Source of the DNA: Halorubrum rutilum
GTDB lineage: Archaea; Halobacteriota; Halobacteria; Halobacteriales; Haloferacaceae
Length of the DNA: 64,000 bases
Reading direction: 5' to 3'
Assembly: GCF_024494565.1 (NCBI RefSeq)
Contig: NZ_JANHDN010000004.1
Span: 248,001-312,000, forward strand
Shown: positions 43,044-51,037 of the stretch, in pieces
Layout: every line of letters begins with the position of its first letter
Position numbering within the stretch: position 1 is the stretch's first letter
Translations under genes and position numbers: made by a program
The notes under the pieces: generated by a model
Told to the model about the DNA's origin: nothing
Database searches by the model: none
What the model saw: the letters and a program-made list of their open reading frames with translations, nothing else

Positions 43044-43369
43044 GCGACACGGAGGCGGACGCTGACGGAGAGCCCGACGCCCCGTCCGAGGCCGTCCTCG
43101 ACGAGCTGTTCGCCACCATCGAGTCGCGGAAGGCGGAGCTCCCCGAGGGGTCGTACACCGCCTCGCTGTTCGCCCACGAGAAGGGCGAGAACGCCGTCTT
43201 GGAGAAGATCGGCGAGGAGTCGACGGAGGCCATCCTCGCGGCGAAGGACGACGACCGCGACGAGCTCACCGCCGAGAGCGCCGACCTCGTCTACCACCTG
43301 CTGGTGCTGCTCGCGATGAAGGACCTCGACCTCGGCGACCTGCGCGGGGAGCTCCGCGAGCGGTTCTGA
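43040..43369 (+). CDS. hisE: Phosphoribosyl-ATP diphosphatase
   Basis: 109 aa. VLDELFATIESRKAELPEGS, then YTASLFAHEKGENAVLEKIG, EESTEAILAAKDDDRDEL and ADLVYHLLVLLA are the conserved HisE/MazG-like helices with the metal-binding EExxE-type acidic residues. It performs the second step of histidine synthesis (PR-ATP to PR-AMP). The GTG start overlaps the pdxT stop by 4 nt. The other his gene here, hisH, lies about 14.6 kb away, so his genes are scattered. Confidence 0.95.
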   Translation: MSDTEADADGEPDAPSEAVLDELFATIESRKAELPEGSYTASLFAHEKGENAVLEKIGEESTEAILAAKDDDRDELTAESADLVYHLLVLLAMKDLDLGDLRGELRERF

Positions 43370-43427
43370 CCGCCTTCCGCGCGAACCTGGGTTCCCGCTC
43401 ACGCCCCCCCGCCCACGCCACTCACGT

Positions 43428-43832
43428 CTACCGCTCGCGTTCGAGTTCGCGGTCGAGCTCGTCGAACTCCTCCGTCTCCAGCTCGCTCTCGATCCGACGC
43501 TCGAACTCCGCCTCGCTGATCTGCCCTTCGACGTACTGCCGTCGGAGTCGGTCTTGACGGCGCTCCGCCGCGTCGTCGGTCGACGTCGACGAGGACGACC
43601 GCGAGTCGCCGATCGAGCCCGCGTCGACCGAGGCGTCGTCGCTCCCGGAGAGCCACGACCCGGCCTTGTACGCGACGTAGACGACCCCGGCGAGAACGGC
43701 GAGCGTGACGACCCCGGAGATCACCGCCCACGCGAGGCTCAGGATCGCCGAGACGACGGAGACGAGGACGCTGACGCCGATCAGGACCGCGAGCGCGACC
43801 GCGCCGTAGTAGAGGGCCTGCTTCCCGTCCAT
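43428..43832 (-). CDS. SHOCT domain membrane protein
   Basis: 134 aa from ATG 43832. Two hydrophobic helices (YYGAVALAVLIGVSVLVSVV; WAVISGVVTLAVLAGVVYVA) are followed by a Ser/Asp linker and a C-terminal SHOCT-like segment: LRRQYVEGQISEAEFERRIE. SHOCT domains are short oligomerisation or regulatory motifs at the ends of membrane proteins. The last 20 residues are strongly charged (EFDELDRELERER). Function unknown. Confidence 0.85.
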   Translation of the reverse strand: MDGKQALYYGAVALAVLIGVSVLVSVVSAILSLAWAVISGVVTLAVLAGVVYVAYKAGSWLSGSDDASVDAGSIGDSRSSSSTSTDDAAERRQDRLRRQYVEGQISEAEFERRIESELETEEFDELDRELERER

Positions 43833-43999
43833 ACCGGGGAGTGACGCGTCCGACCGCAAATACCTTCGGCCGGGGGCGATCCCACACCGTCCCGGCGTCA
43901 GAAGACTTATTCTCGGGGGTATTCGTTACATTCGGAAATGGCACCGGAACCGCGAACCCGACCGAGACGCGTCCCCGTGCGGTCCGACGAGGGACGAAC

Positions 44000-46264
44000 G
44001 TGACCGAGTCCGGCCGCCGGAGCGGTGGATCCGAAGGGCGAACCGTCGACCGCCGGACCGTCCTCGGCGCGCTCGCGGGCGCCGGGACCGCCGCGGTCGC
44101 CGGCTGCTCCGGCTCCGAGCCCGACGACGCGCCGACGGGCGACCTGGACTCCGATCGGCTCGACGAGCTCGCGGCCCGCTTCGCGCCGACGCTGTACTTC
44201 GACGCCGCGGAGCCGTGGTACCCCACGGACCCGCGTCCGTACGCGACCGAGGCGGACGGCGAGACGGTCGTCGACGGCTTCGCGGCGTTCGACGGCTACC
44301 ACGAGCGGTTCGAGGCGGCGGGCGCCCCGCCGGACCCGACGGTGTTCTACAACGGCGTCCGGTACGAGGGCTCGCCGCTCGCGGTCGTCCAGTTCTGGTT
44401 CTACTCCGCGTTCGACCAGTTCACGGCGAACTTCCACTGGCACGACTGGGAGGTCCTCCACGTGTTCGTCGACCTCGACACGGGCGACCCGCAGCTGTAC
44501 GTCGCCAGCTCGCACTCCCGGAGCGTCCCGAACAACGAGTTCCTCGACCCGGACCCCGAGGTCGTCCCGCGGATCCTCCCCGAGCTCGGCTCGCACTCCA
44601 GCACGCTCTCGGTCAACGAGATCCCCGACGGCTTCCGGCGCGTCGGCGAGGACGGGCTGCTCGCGGACATCACCAACACCACGATCGACACCGTCGAGGA
44701 CCTCCTCGGGATCCCGATCGCGTACGGGCTCCCCCGCGACGAGGGGGCGCGGCTCCCCTTCGTCGTCCCCGAGTACGAGGGCGAGCCGATCTACGAGCAC
44801 CCCGACCTCCCCTCGGTCACGGAGTCGTCGCTGGTCGACGGGGCCCTGACGGTCCGGTCGCTCGACGCGCTGCGGTCGCCCCCGACCGACCTCCCGCTCC
44901 GGGAGACGGGGATCGCCTTCCGCCACGCCGACCGGGAGGACCCGCTCGCGGACGAGACCGTCGACGAGGTCGTCGGCTACGAGCTCGTCGAGAGCGCCGA
45001 GCTGGAGGAGATCGCGGCGTTCACCGGGCCGCAGCTCAGCTTCGAGTTCGCCGTCCCCCAGGCGGTCGAGGACGCCGTCGCGAGCCACATCACGACTACT
45101 GGCGTCCCGTGGGAGCAGCCCCGCTACGAGAACCCCGCGCTCGACGTCACCGCCGGGAACCACCGGGCGGAGCTCGCCGCCAGGTACGACGCGATCGCCG
45201 CCGACGAGTCGGTTGGGAGCGAGGCGGCCGGCGCGCTCGACGCGGTCGTCGCTCGCGTGACGCGGGCGATCGAGACCGATGAGGCCCCCGATGGCGAGGG
45301 GCTGACGACGACCGACGCGGGCGTCGAGTCGGTCGTCCTGATCGAGAGCGACCCCGAGGCGGTCCCGACGTTCGCCGGCGGGGTCGCGGTCGCGAACGGG
45401 GTCCCGGAGGGCGACCACCGCCTGACGGTGAACGGCGCCGGACGGGCGCCGCACAGCGAGCAGCTGACGGTCTCGGCCGACGAGCCCGTGACGGCCGCGG
45501 GCGCGGACGGCGAGATCCCGCTCGTCGCCCGCGGTGACGCGCGGAAGGTGGAGCTGTCGGACGCGGAGAGCGACGTCGACCTGGCGCGGACGGCGATAGA
45601 GGACGACTTCGCCGGGCGGATCTACGACTCCGCGATCGACGGGAGCGACGCGGCCTACGTCCACGCCGGCGGGGCGTACACGACCGAGATCCGCGACGCC
45701 GACGGCGAGGTCGGCGCGTACCGGGTCAATCCGGATCCGTCGTTGGGGGGGAGCGGCGACGGCTCGGGCGACGAGGACGGAACTCCCGGGAACAGCCCGA
45801 TCCGGATCGAGCGCCCGGAGACGGGGGCGGCCCCGCTCGCCGGCTACGTCGCCGACGTGGCAGAGGAGACGCGCGCCGCGGTCGCGGCCGCGGCGGCGGA
45901 GGGCGACGACAGTGACGACGGCGACGAGGATGACGACGGCTCCGGCGGCGGGAGCGGCGGCGGAGGCGGCGGTTCCGGCGGGGGCGGTTCCGGCGGCGGC
46001 CCGTCGAACGCGGTGAACGGGCTCGAACGCGCCCTCGCCGCCGCGGTCGACCAGGCGAGGCGGGCCGAGGAGCGCGCCCGCGAGGGCGACGCCGAGGGGA
46101 CGGAACGCCAGTTAGCGAACGTGCTCGACCGGATCGCGCGGATCGAGGAGCGGCTCGCGGCGGCCCGCGACGGGCTCCCGCCGGGGCTCGCGAACGCGAC
46201 CGGAAGGCGAGTCGAGCAGGCGACGCGGCGCGTCGAGCAGGCGCGGAACGCCGAGAAGCTGTAG
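44000..46264 (+). CDS. Tat lipoprotein with HxHDWE (NLP/DUF946-like) motif
   Basis: 754 aa from GTG 44000. Twin-arginine and lipobox: TVDRRTVLGALAGAGTAAVA then GC, with Cys36 as anchor. The N-terminal domain shows AVVQFWFYSAFDQFTANFHW and HDWEVLHVFVDLD (HxHDWE at 146-151), followed by LYVASSHSRS. This resembles the aromatic-then-HDWE-then-SxH pattern of necrosis-inducing NLP proteins and DUF946/Vps62 relatives. The C-terminal region has a low-complexity Asp/Gly/Ser linker (about 630-665) and a coiled-coil tail (DQARRAEERAREGDAEGTER). GTG is the first start that places the Tat motif near the N-terminus; a longer frame to 43841 buries it. The activity is not known. Confidence 0.75.
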   Translation: MTESGRRSGGSEGRTVDRRTVLGALAGAGTAAVAGCSGSEPDDAPTGDLDSDRLDELAARFAPTLYFDAAEPWYPTDPRPYATEADGETVVDGFAAFDGYHERFEAAGAPPDPTVFYNGVRYEGSPLAVVQFWFYSAFDQFTANFHWHDWEVLHVFVDLDTGDPQLYVASSHSRSVPNNEFLDPDPEVVPRILPELGSHSSTLSVNEIPDGFRRVGEDGLLADITNTTIDTVEDLLGIPIAYGLPRDEGARLPFVVPEYEGEPIYEHPDLPSVTESSLVDGALTVRSLDALRSPPTDLPLRETGIAFRHADREDPLADETVDEVVGYELVESAELEEIAAFTGPQLSFEFAVPQAVEDAVASHITTTGVPWEQPRYENPALDVTAGNHRAELAARYDAIAADESVGSEAAGALDAVVARVTRAIETDEAPDGEGLTTTDAGVESVVLIESDPEAVPTFAGGVAVANGVPEGDHRLTVNGAGRAPHSEQLTVSADEPVTAAGADGEIPLVARGDARKVELSDAESDVDLARTAIEDDFAGRIYDSAIDGSDAAYVHAGGAYTTEIRDADGEVGAYRVNPDPSLGGSGDGSGDEDGTPGNSPIRIERPETGAAPLAGYVADVAEETRAAVAAAAAEGDDSDDGDEDDDGSGGGSGGGGGGSGGGGSGGGPSNAVNGLERALAAAVDQARRAEERAREGDAEGTERQLANVLDRIARIEERLAAARDGLPPGLANATGRRVEQATRRVEQARNAEKL

Positions 46265-46413
46265 CGGCCGGACGGTCCCCGCCCGGGGCGCCAGCGCGCG
46301 AGGGGGGCGGCGGCGCGCAGCCATTCCGATCCTCGCCCACGGGGGAGCGTGTCACGCCGCACCAGTGGATGGAAAGCTATACGACGCCGACCCGACCACG
46401 AGTATATAAGCAG

Positions 46414-49113
46414 ATGTCTCAGGAGGGTTACGACCACACCGCGGTCGAGAATCGGTGGCAGGAGGCGTGGGACGACGCCGCCGTGTATCACACGCCGGAC
46501 GAGGCCGACGACCCGACGTACGTCCTCGGGATGTACCCGTACCCGTCCGGGAAGCTCCACATGGGCCACGTCCGCAACTACACGATCACGGACGCGTACG
46601 CCCGGTACCGCCGGATGCGCGGCGACGACGTGCTCCATCCGATGGGGTGGGACGCGTTCGGCCTCCCGGCCGAGAACGCCGCCAAGGAGCGCGACACCAA
46701 CCCCCGCGACTGGACGTTCGACTGCATCGACACGATGAAGGGGCAGATGAAGTCGATGGGGTTCGGCTACGACTGGGACCGCGAGATCACCACCTGCACG
46801 CCGGAGTACTACGAGTGGAACCAGTGGCTGTTCGGCCGCTTCGCCGACGCCGACCTCGTGGAGCGGCGCGAGGCCGAGGTGAACTGGTGTCCCTCCTGCG
46901 AGACCGTCCTCGCCGACGAGCAGGTCGAGGGCGACGCCGAGCTATGCTGGCGCTGCGACACCCCCGTCGAGACCCGCGACCTCGACCAGTGGTTCCTGGA
47001 GATAACCGAGTACGCCGACGAGCTACTTGAGGCCATCGACGACCTAGAGGGGTGGCCCAACTCGGTCCGACAGATGCAGCGCAACTGGATCGGCCGGCAG
47101 TACGGCACGACGCTGGATTTCGAAGTCGACGGGCACGGCCCCGTCGAGGCGTTCACCACCCGCGTCGACACCGTCCACGGCGCGACGTTCTTCGCGCTCG
47201 CGCCGGACCACCCGATCAGCGAGGAGCTGGCCGCCGAGGACGACGCGGTCCATCAGTTCGTCCACCACGAGGCCGACCCCGATGGCGACGAGCCGAACGG
47301 CGTCGAGACCGGCCTGACCGCGACCAACCCCGTCACGGGCGAGGAGATCCCCGTCTTCGTCGCCGACTTCGTCCTCTCGGACGTGGGGACGGGCGCGCTG
47401 ATGGCGGTGCCCGGCCACGACGAGCGCGACCACGCGTTCGCGACGAAGAAGGGCCTCGACATCGTGCCCGTCGTCGCCCCCGAACCGGACGACTGGGACG
47501 GCGAGACGGTCCCGGACGCGCCGGACGTGAGCGAGGAGCCGTTCACCGACGACGGGGTCCTCGTCAACTCCGGCGAGTACAGCGGCCTCGACAGCGAGAC
47601 GGCCCGCGAGCGACTCACCGCGGAGGTCGAGAGCGCGGCGGAGAGCACTCAGTACCAGCTGCGCGACTGGGGGATCTCCCGCCAGCGCTACTGGGGCACC
47701 CCGATCCCGGTCGTCCACTGCGACGACTGCGGCCCCGTGCTCGTCCCGGACGAGGACCTGCCCGTCGAGCTGCCGGAGTTCATCAACACCACCGGGAACC
47801 CGCTGGACGCCGCCGAGGAGTGGAAGGCGACGACCTGCCCGGAGTGCGGCGAACCCGCGACCCGCGAGACCGACACGATGGACACGTTCGTCGACTCCTC
47901 GTGGTACTTCCTGCGCTACGTCTCGCCCGGCCTCGACGACGCCCCCTTCGACCTGGAGCGCGCGAACGACTGGATGCCGGTCGACCAGTACGTCGGCGGC
48001 ATCGAGCACGCCGTGATGCACCTGCTGTACTCGCGCTTCTTCACCAAGGTGCTCGCCGACGAGGAGGGACTGGAGCACCGCGAGCCGTTCACGAACCTGC
48101 TGGCGCAGGGGATGGTCCAGCTGGAGGGCGAGAAGATGTCGAAGTCGAAGGGGAACGTCGTCTCCCCCCAGCGGATCGTCGACGAGTACGGCGCGGACAC
48201 GGCCCGGCTGTTCATGCTGCAGGCGGCCCGGCCCGAGCGCGACTTCGACTGGTCCGAGGAGGGCGTGCGGTCCACCCACCGGTTCCTGGCACGGCTGAGC
48301 GACCTCGTGGAGGAGCAGGCGGCGGGCGGCGGGGCGGGGGACGGTGCGGGCGACGCGGACGCCGCCGACGCCGCCACCGCCGATCGCGACACGATCGACG
48401 ACTACGTCGCCGACGAGATCGACGCCGCCGTCGCCGTCGCGGGCGACGAGTACGACGACCTGACGTTCAACGTCGCGCTCCGCGAGGCGCAGGACCTCGT
48501 GGGGACGCTCCGGAGCTACCGCGAGCACGCCGACCCGGACCCCGACACCTTCGAGCGCGGGCTCGACGTCGCCGTCCGCCTGCTCGCGCCGGTCGTCCCG
48601 CACCTCGCCGAGGAGCTGTGGGAGGCGCTCGGCCGCGACGGGTTCGTCGTCGAGGCCGACTGGCCGACCGCGACGGTCGACCGCGACACCGTCGAGAAGC
48701 GCCGACGGCTGGTCGCGAACACCCGCGAGGACGTGCGCGACATCGTCGACGTCGCCGGCATCGAGGACCCCGAGCGGATCGACGTGGTCGTCGCGCCCGA
48801 CTGGAAGTACGACGCGCTGTCGATCGCGATCGACAGCGACGCCGACAACCTCATCTCGGAGCTGATGTCGGAGTCGCACATCCGCGAGCGGGGGGACGCC
48901 GCCGCCTCGTACGGGCAGGACCTGCAGGCGAACCGCGAGGCGCTGCGGGCGACCCTGTCGGGCGACGAGGAGTACGACGCGCTCCGTGCGGCCGCGTGGC
49001 TGATCGAGCGCGAGTTCGACGCGCCGGTCCGGGTCGAGCGCGCCGCGGACGCCGACGAGAGCGCGGTCCGGAAGGCCGAGCCGGGACGGCCCGCGATCGA
49101 CATCGTCGAGTAG
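46414..49113 (+). CDS. leuS: Leucyl-tRNA synthetase
   Basis: 899 aa class I enzyme. HIGH-type motif HMGH at 49-52 (PYPSGKLHMGHVRN), KMSKS in GEKMSKSKGNVVSPQR, a zinc-like WCPSCETV...CWRCDTP insert, and an editing domain with TTRVDTVHGATFFALAPDHP. The DTMDTFVDSSWYFLRYVSPG segment is also typical. It is closest in layout to bacterial-type LeuRS, as reported for several haloarchaea. A TATATAAG string only 4-11 nt before the ATG cannot serve as the promoter of this start at normal spacing. A Gly/Ala/Asp insert lies near 645-665. Confidence 0.95.
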   Translation: MSQEGYDHTAVENRWQEAWDDAAVYHTPDEADDPTYVLGMYPYPSGKLHMGHVRNYTITDAYARYRRMRGDDVLHPMGWDAFGLPAENAAKERDTNPRDWTFDCIDTMKGQMKSMGFGYDWDREITTCTPEYYEWNQWLFGRFADADLVERREAEVNWCPSCETVLADEQVEGDAELCWRCDTPVETRDLDQWFLEITEYADELLEAIDDLEGWPNSVRQMQRNWIGRQYGTTLDFEVDGHGPVEAFTTRVDTVHGATFFALAPDHPISEELAAEDDAVHQFVHHEADPDGDEPNGVETGLTATNPVTGEEIPVFVADFVLSDVGTGALMAVPGHDERDHAFATKKGLDIVPVVAPEPDDWDGETVPDAPDVSEEPFTDDGVLVNSGEYSGLDSETARERLTAEVESAAESTQYQLRDWGISRQRYWGTPIPVVHCDDCGPVLVPDEDLPVELPEFINTTGNPLDAAEEWKATTCPECGEPATRETDTMDTFVDSSWYFLRYVSPGLDDAPFDLERANDWMPVDQYVGGIEHAVMHLLYSRFFTKVLADEEGLEHREPFTNLLAQGMVQLEGEKMSKSKGNVVSPQRIVDEYGADTARLFMLQAARPERDFDWSEEGVRSTHRFLARLSDLVEEQAAGGGAGDGAGDADAADAATADRDTIDDYVADEIDAAVAVAGDEYDDLTFNVALREAQDLVGTLRSYREHADPDPDTFERGLDVAVRLLAPVVPHLAEELWEALGRDGFVVEADWPTATVDRDTVEKRRRLVANTREDVRDIVDVAGIEDPERIDVVVAPDWKYDALSIAIDSDADNLISELMSESHIRERGDAAASYGQDLQANREALRATLSGDEEYDALRAAAWLIEREFDAPVRVERAADADESAVRKAEPGRPAIDIVE

Positions 49114-49183
49114 CGGCCGGCTCCGCTCTCGAATATCTCCGACGGCCCGGAAGCGATTAGTCGACGGCGACGCCCGAACCCGT

Positions 49184-50590
49184 ATGGACGACCCGTACGC
49201 TCCCGCCCGCGACGCACTCGCCGGCGATGGGCCCGACGGCGACGCGCGCGACTCCGCGGACGCCGACCCGGCGGTCCTCGCCGCCCGTCTCGACGACGCG
49301 GACCCGCTCGCCGGGTTCGCGGACCGGTACCGGATCCCGGACGACCTGCTCTACATGGACGGCAACTCGCTCGGCCCCGCGAGCGACGCCGCCCTCGCGA
49401 GCCTCGACCGCGTCGTCGACGAGTGGCGCGAGCTGCTCATCTCGGGGTGGACCGACGCCGACCCGCCGTGGTTCTCGGTCGGGGAACGGCTCGGCGACGC
49501 GCTCGCGCTCCTCGTCGGCGCCGACCCGGACGAGGTCGTCGTCGGCAACTCGATCACGGTGAACATCCACACCCTGATCGGCACCTTCCTCGACGAGCTG
49601 CTGGCGGGGAACGGGCCCGAGCGAGAGGGGGTCGAGCGCGCCGACGGGAGCCGGGACGCCGGGGTCACCCCCGCCGTCCTCGTCAACGAGCTCGACTTCC
49701 CCTCCGACCACTACGCGATCCGCGCGCAGCTCCGGGGGCGCGGGATCGACCCCGACGAGAAGCTCCGGGTCGTTCCGAGCCGCGACGGGCGGACGATCGA
49801 CCCCCGAGATGTCGAGGCCGCGCTGGAAGCGCACGACGACGTGGGGATCGTCTTCATGCCGACCGCGCTGTACCGGTCGGGACAGCTGTTCGACGTCGAG
49901 CGGATCACCCGGGCCGCCCACGAGGCGGGCGCGTACGCCGGCTTCGACGCGGCCCACTCCGCGGGGGCGGTCCCGCACGAGTTCGGCGCGGCCGGCGTCG
50001 ACTTCGCCGTGTGGTGCACGTACAAGTACCTCAACGCCGGCCCGGGGTCGATCGGCGCGCTGTTCGTCGCCGAGCGCCACCACGGGCTCACGCCCGCGCT
50101 GGCGGGGTGGTGGGGTCACGAGAAGGCGACCCAGTTCGAGATGAACATGACGTACACCCCCGCCGACTCGGCTGGCGCGTGGCAGATCGGGACGCCGCCG
50201 CTGTTCTCGGCCGCGCCGCTGGAGGGGTCGGTCGAGCTCCTGCGCGAGGCCGGAATCGAGCGCCTGCGCGCCAAGTCGCTCGCCCTGACCGACTTCCTGA
50301 TCGCCCTCGTCGACGACCGGCTGCCCGAGGTGTCGGTCGGCACGCCCCGAGAGCACGCCGCCCGCGGCGGTCACGTCGCGCTGGAACACCCGCACGCCGA
50401 GCGACTCAGCGAGGCGCTCAAGGACCGCGGCGTGGTCGTCGACTTCCGTCCGCCGAACGTGGTCCGCGTCTGTCCCGCGGCCCCCTACACCTCGTTCGCC
50501 GACGTGCTCGACGTGGTCGACGAGATCGAGGCGATCCTCGACAGCGGCGCGCACGAAAAATACGAGACGAGCGAGGGCGGCGTGACGTAG
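49184..50590 (+). CDS. kynU: Kynureninase
   Basis: 468 aa PLP enzyme. Conserved features: DLLYMDGNSLGPASDAALAS, the PLP-Lys region WCTYKYLNAGPGSIGALFVA, and GWWGHEKATQFEMNMTYTPA with the substrate-binding Trp/His. It cleaves kynurenine to anthranilate and alanine in tryptophan breakdown. A disordered Gly/Glu/Arg insert near 150-165 interrupts the core without losing motifs. No other tryptophan-catabolism genes lie next to it. It ends 30 bp before repeat copy D. Confidence 0.93.
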   Translation: MDDPYAPARDALAGDGPDGDARDSADADPAVLAARLDDADPLAGFADRYRIPDDLLYMDGNSLGPASDAALASLDRVVDEWRELLISGWTDADPPWFSVGERLGDALALLVGADPDEVVVGNSITVNIHTLIGTFLDELLAGNGPEREGVERADGSRDAGVTPAVLVNELDFPSDHYAIRAQLRGRGIDPDEKLRVVPSRDGRTIDPRDVEAALEAHDDVGIVFMPTALYRSGQLFDVERITRAAHEAGAYAGFDAAHSAGAVPHEFGAAGVDFAVWCTYKYLNAGPGSIGALFVAERHHGLTPALAGWWGHEKATQFEMNMTYTPADSAGAWQIGTPPLFSAAPLEGSVELLREAGIERLRAKSLALTDFLIALVDDRLPEVSVGTPREHAARGGHVALEHPHAERLSEALKDRGVVVDFRPPNVVRVCPAAPYTSFADVLDVVDEIEAILDSGAHEKYETSEGGVT

Positions 50591-50603
50591 GGGGCGACGT
50601 CCA

Positions 50604-50610
50604 TTTATAG
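50604..50610 (+). promoter_or_regulatory. TATA-like box in front of repeat copy D
   Basis: TTTATAG, 7-13 nt before copy D, the same relative position as in copies C and E. Confidence 0.45.
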
Positions 50611-50616
50611 CGAGAT

Positions 50617-50870
50617 ATGAGGTGGCGCGTGCCGATGAGCAGCCGTAAGGCTGCGAGTCGCACGCGCGAGGGAGCCCGCGGCCGCCCTTGGCGGCCGCGG
50701 CGAGGCTGGGGAGGTGTGAGGCTGCGGTGCCGTGCAGTCGGGGCGGGATTCAAAGGGGCAGCCACGAGGACGAAGCACGGCGCAGTAAGCACCGCAGGAA
50801 CGAGCGAAGCGAGTGACGAGGAGCACAGCAAGCCGCGCGAGTCGTCGTGGCTGGGGCTTTGGCGGCGTTC
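50617..50870 (+). repeat. Structured repeat element, copy D
   Basis: About 254 bp. GGTGGCGCGTGCCGATGAG, hairpin GCAGCC-GTAA-GGCTGC, ACGCGCGAGGGA, stem CCGCGGCCGCC with GGCGGCCGCGG, GAGGCTGGGGAGGTGTGAGG, GGGATTCAAAGGGG, and closing stem AGCCACGA (50760-50767) with TCGTGGCT (50845-50852). It ends TGGGGCTTTGGCGGCG. Stem bases differ from copies A, B, C and E but keep pairing. It points toward lhr and faces copy E on the far side of that gene. Confidence 0.85.
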
Positions 50871-50901
50871 TCCGGCGACCTGTAGTCAACTGCTTATGAG
50901 C

Positions 50902-50932
50902 GAGCGGCCGGGGCTTTGGCGGTGTTCACCAC
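50902..50932 (+). repeat. Extra 3' tail of the structured repeat beside copy D
   Basis: CGAGCGGCCGGGGCTTTGGC followed by GGTGTTCACC repeats the element's terminal box 36 bp beyond the end of copy D. It may be the remnant of a second copy lost by recombination. Confidence 0.65.
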
Positions 50933-50970
50933 TATCAACCGGTCATCAACGTATAACCGACTACCAACCA

Positions 50971-50979
50971 CTTATAAAC
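50971..50979 (+). promoter_or_regulatory. TATA-like box for lhr
   Basis: CTTATAAAC, about 60 nt before ATG 51038. This implies a short 5' leader of roughly 35 nt. Confidence 0.5.
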
Positions 50980-51037
50980 AGAATTCGTATAGCGACGGGC
51001 TTAATCGCCCGAGCACCCAATCCGAACCGATCACAGA

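Noticed and set aside
46403..46410. TATATAAG just before leuS.
   Set aside because: Only 4-11 nt from ATG, too close for archaeal initiation at this start, and no internal start fits LeuRS. Kept as a chance string or part of a different signal.
50617..50870. Open frames crossing the repeat copies (also at 18491, 19121, 41021, 54173).
   Set aside because: They are in different frames in different copies and give unrelated peptides. The conserved signal is in base pairing and short boxes, not codons.
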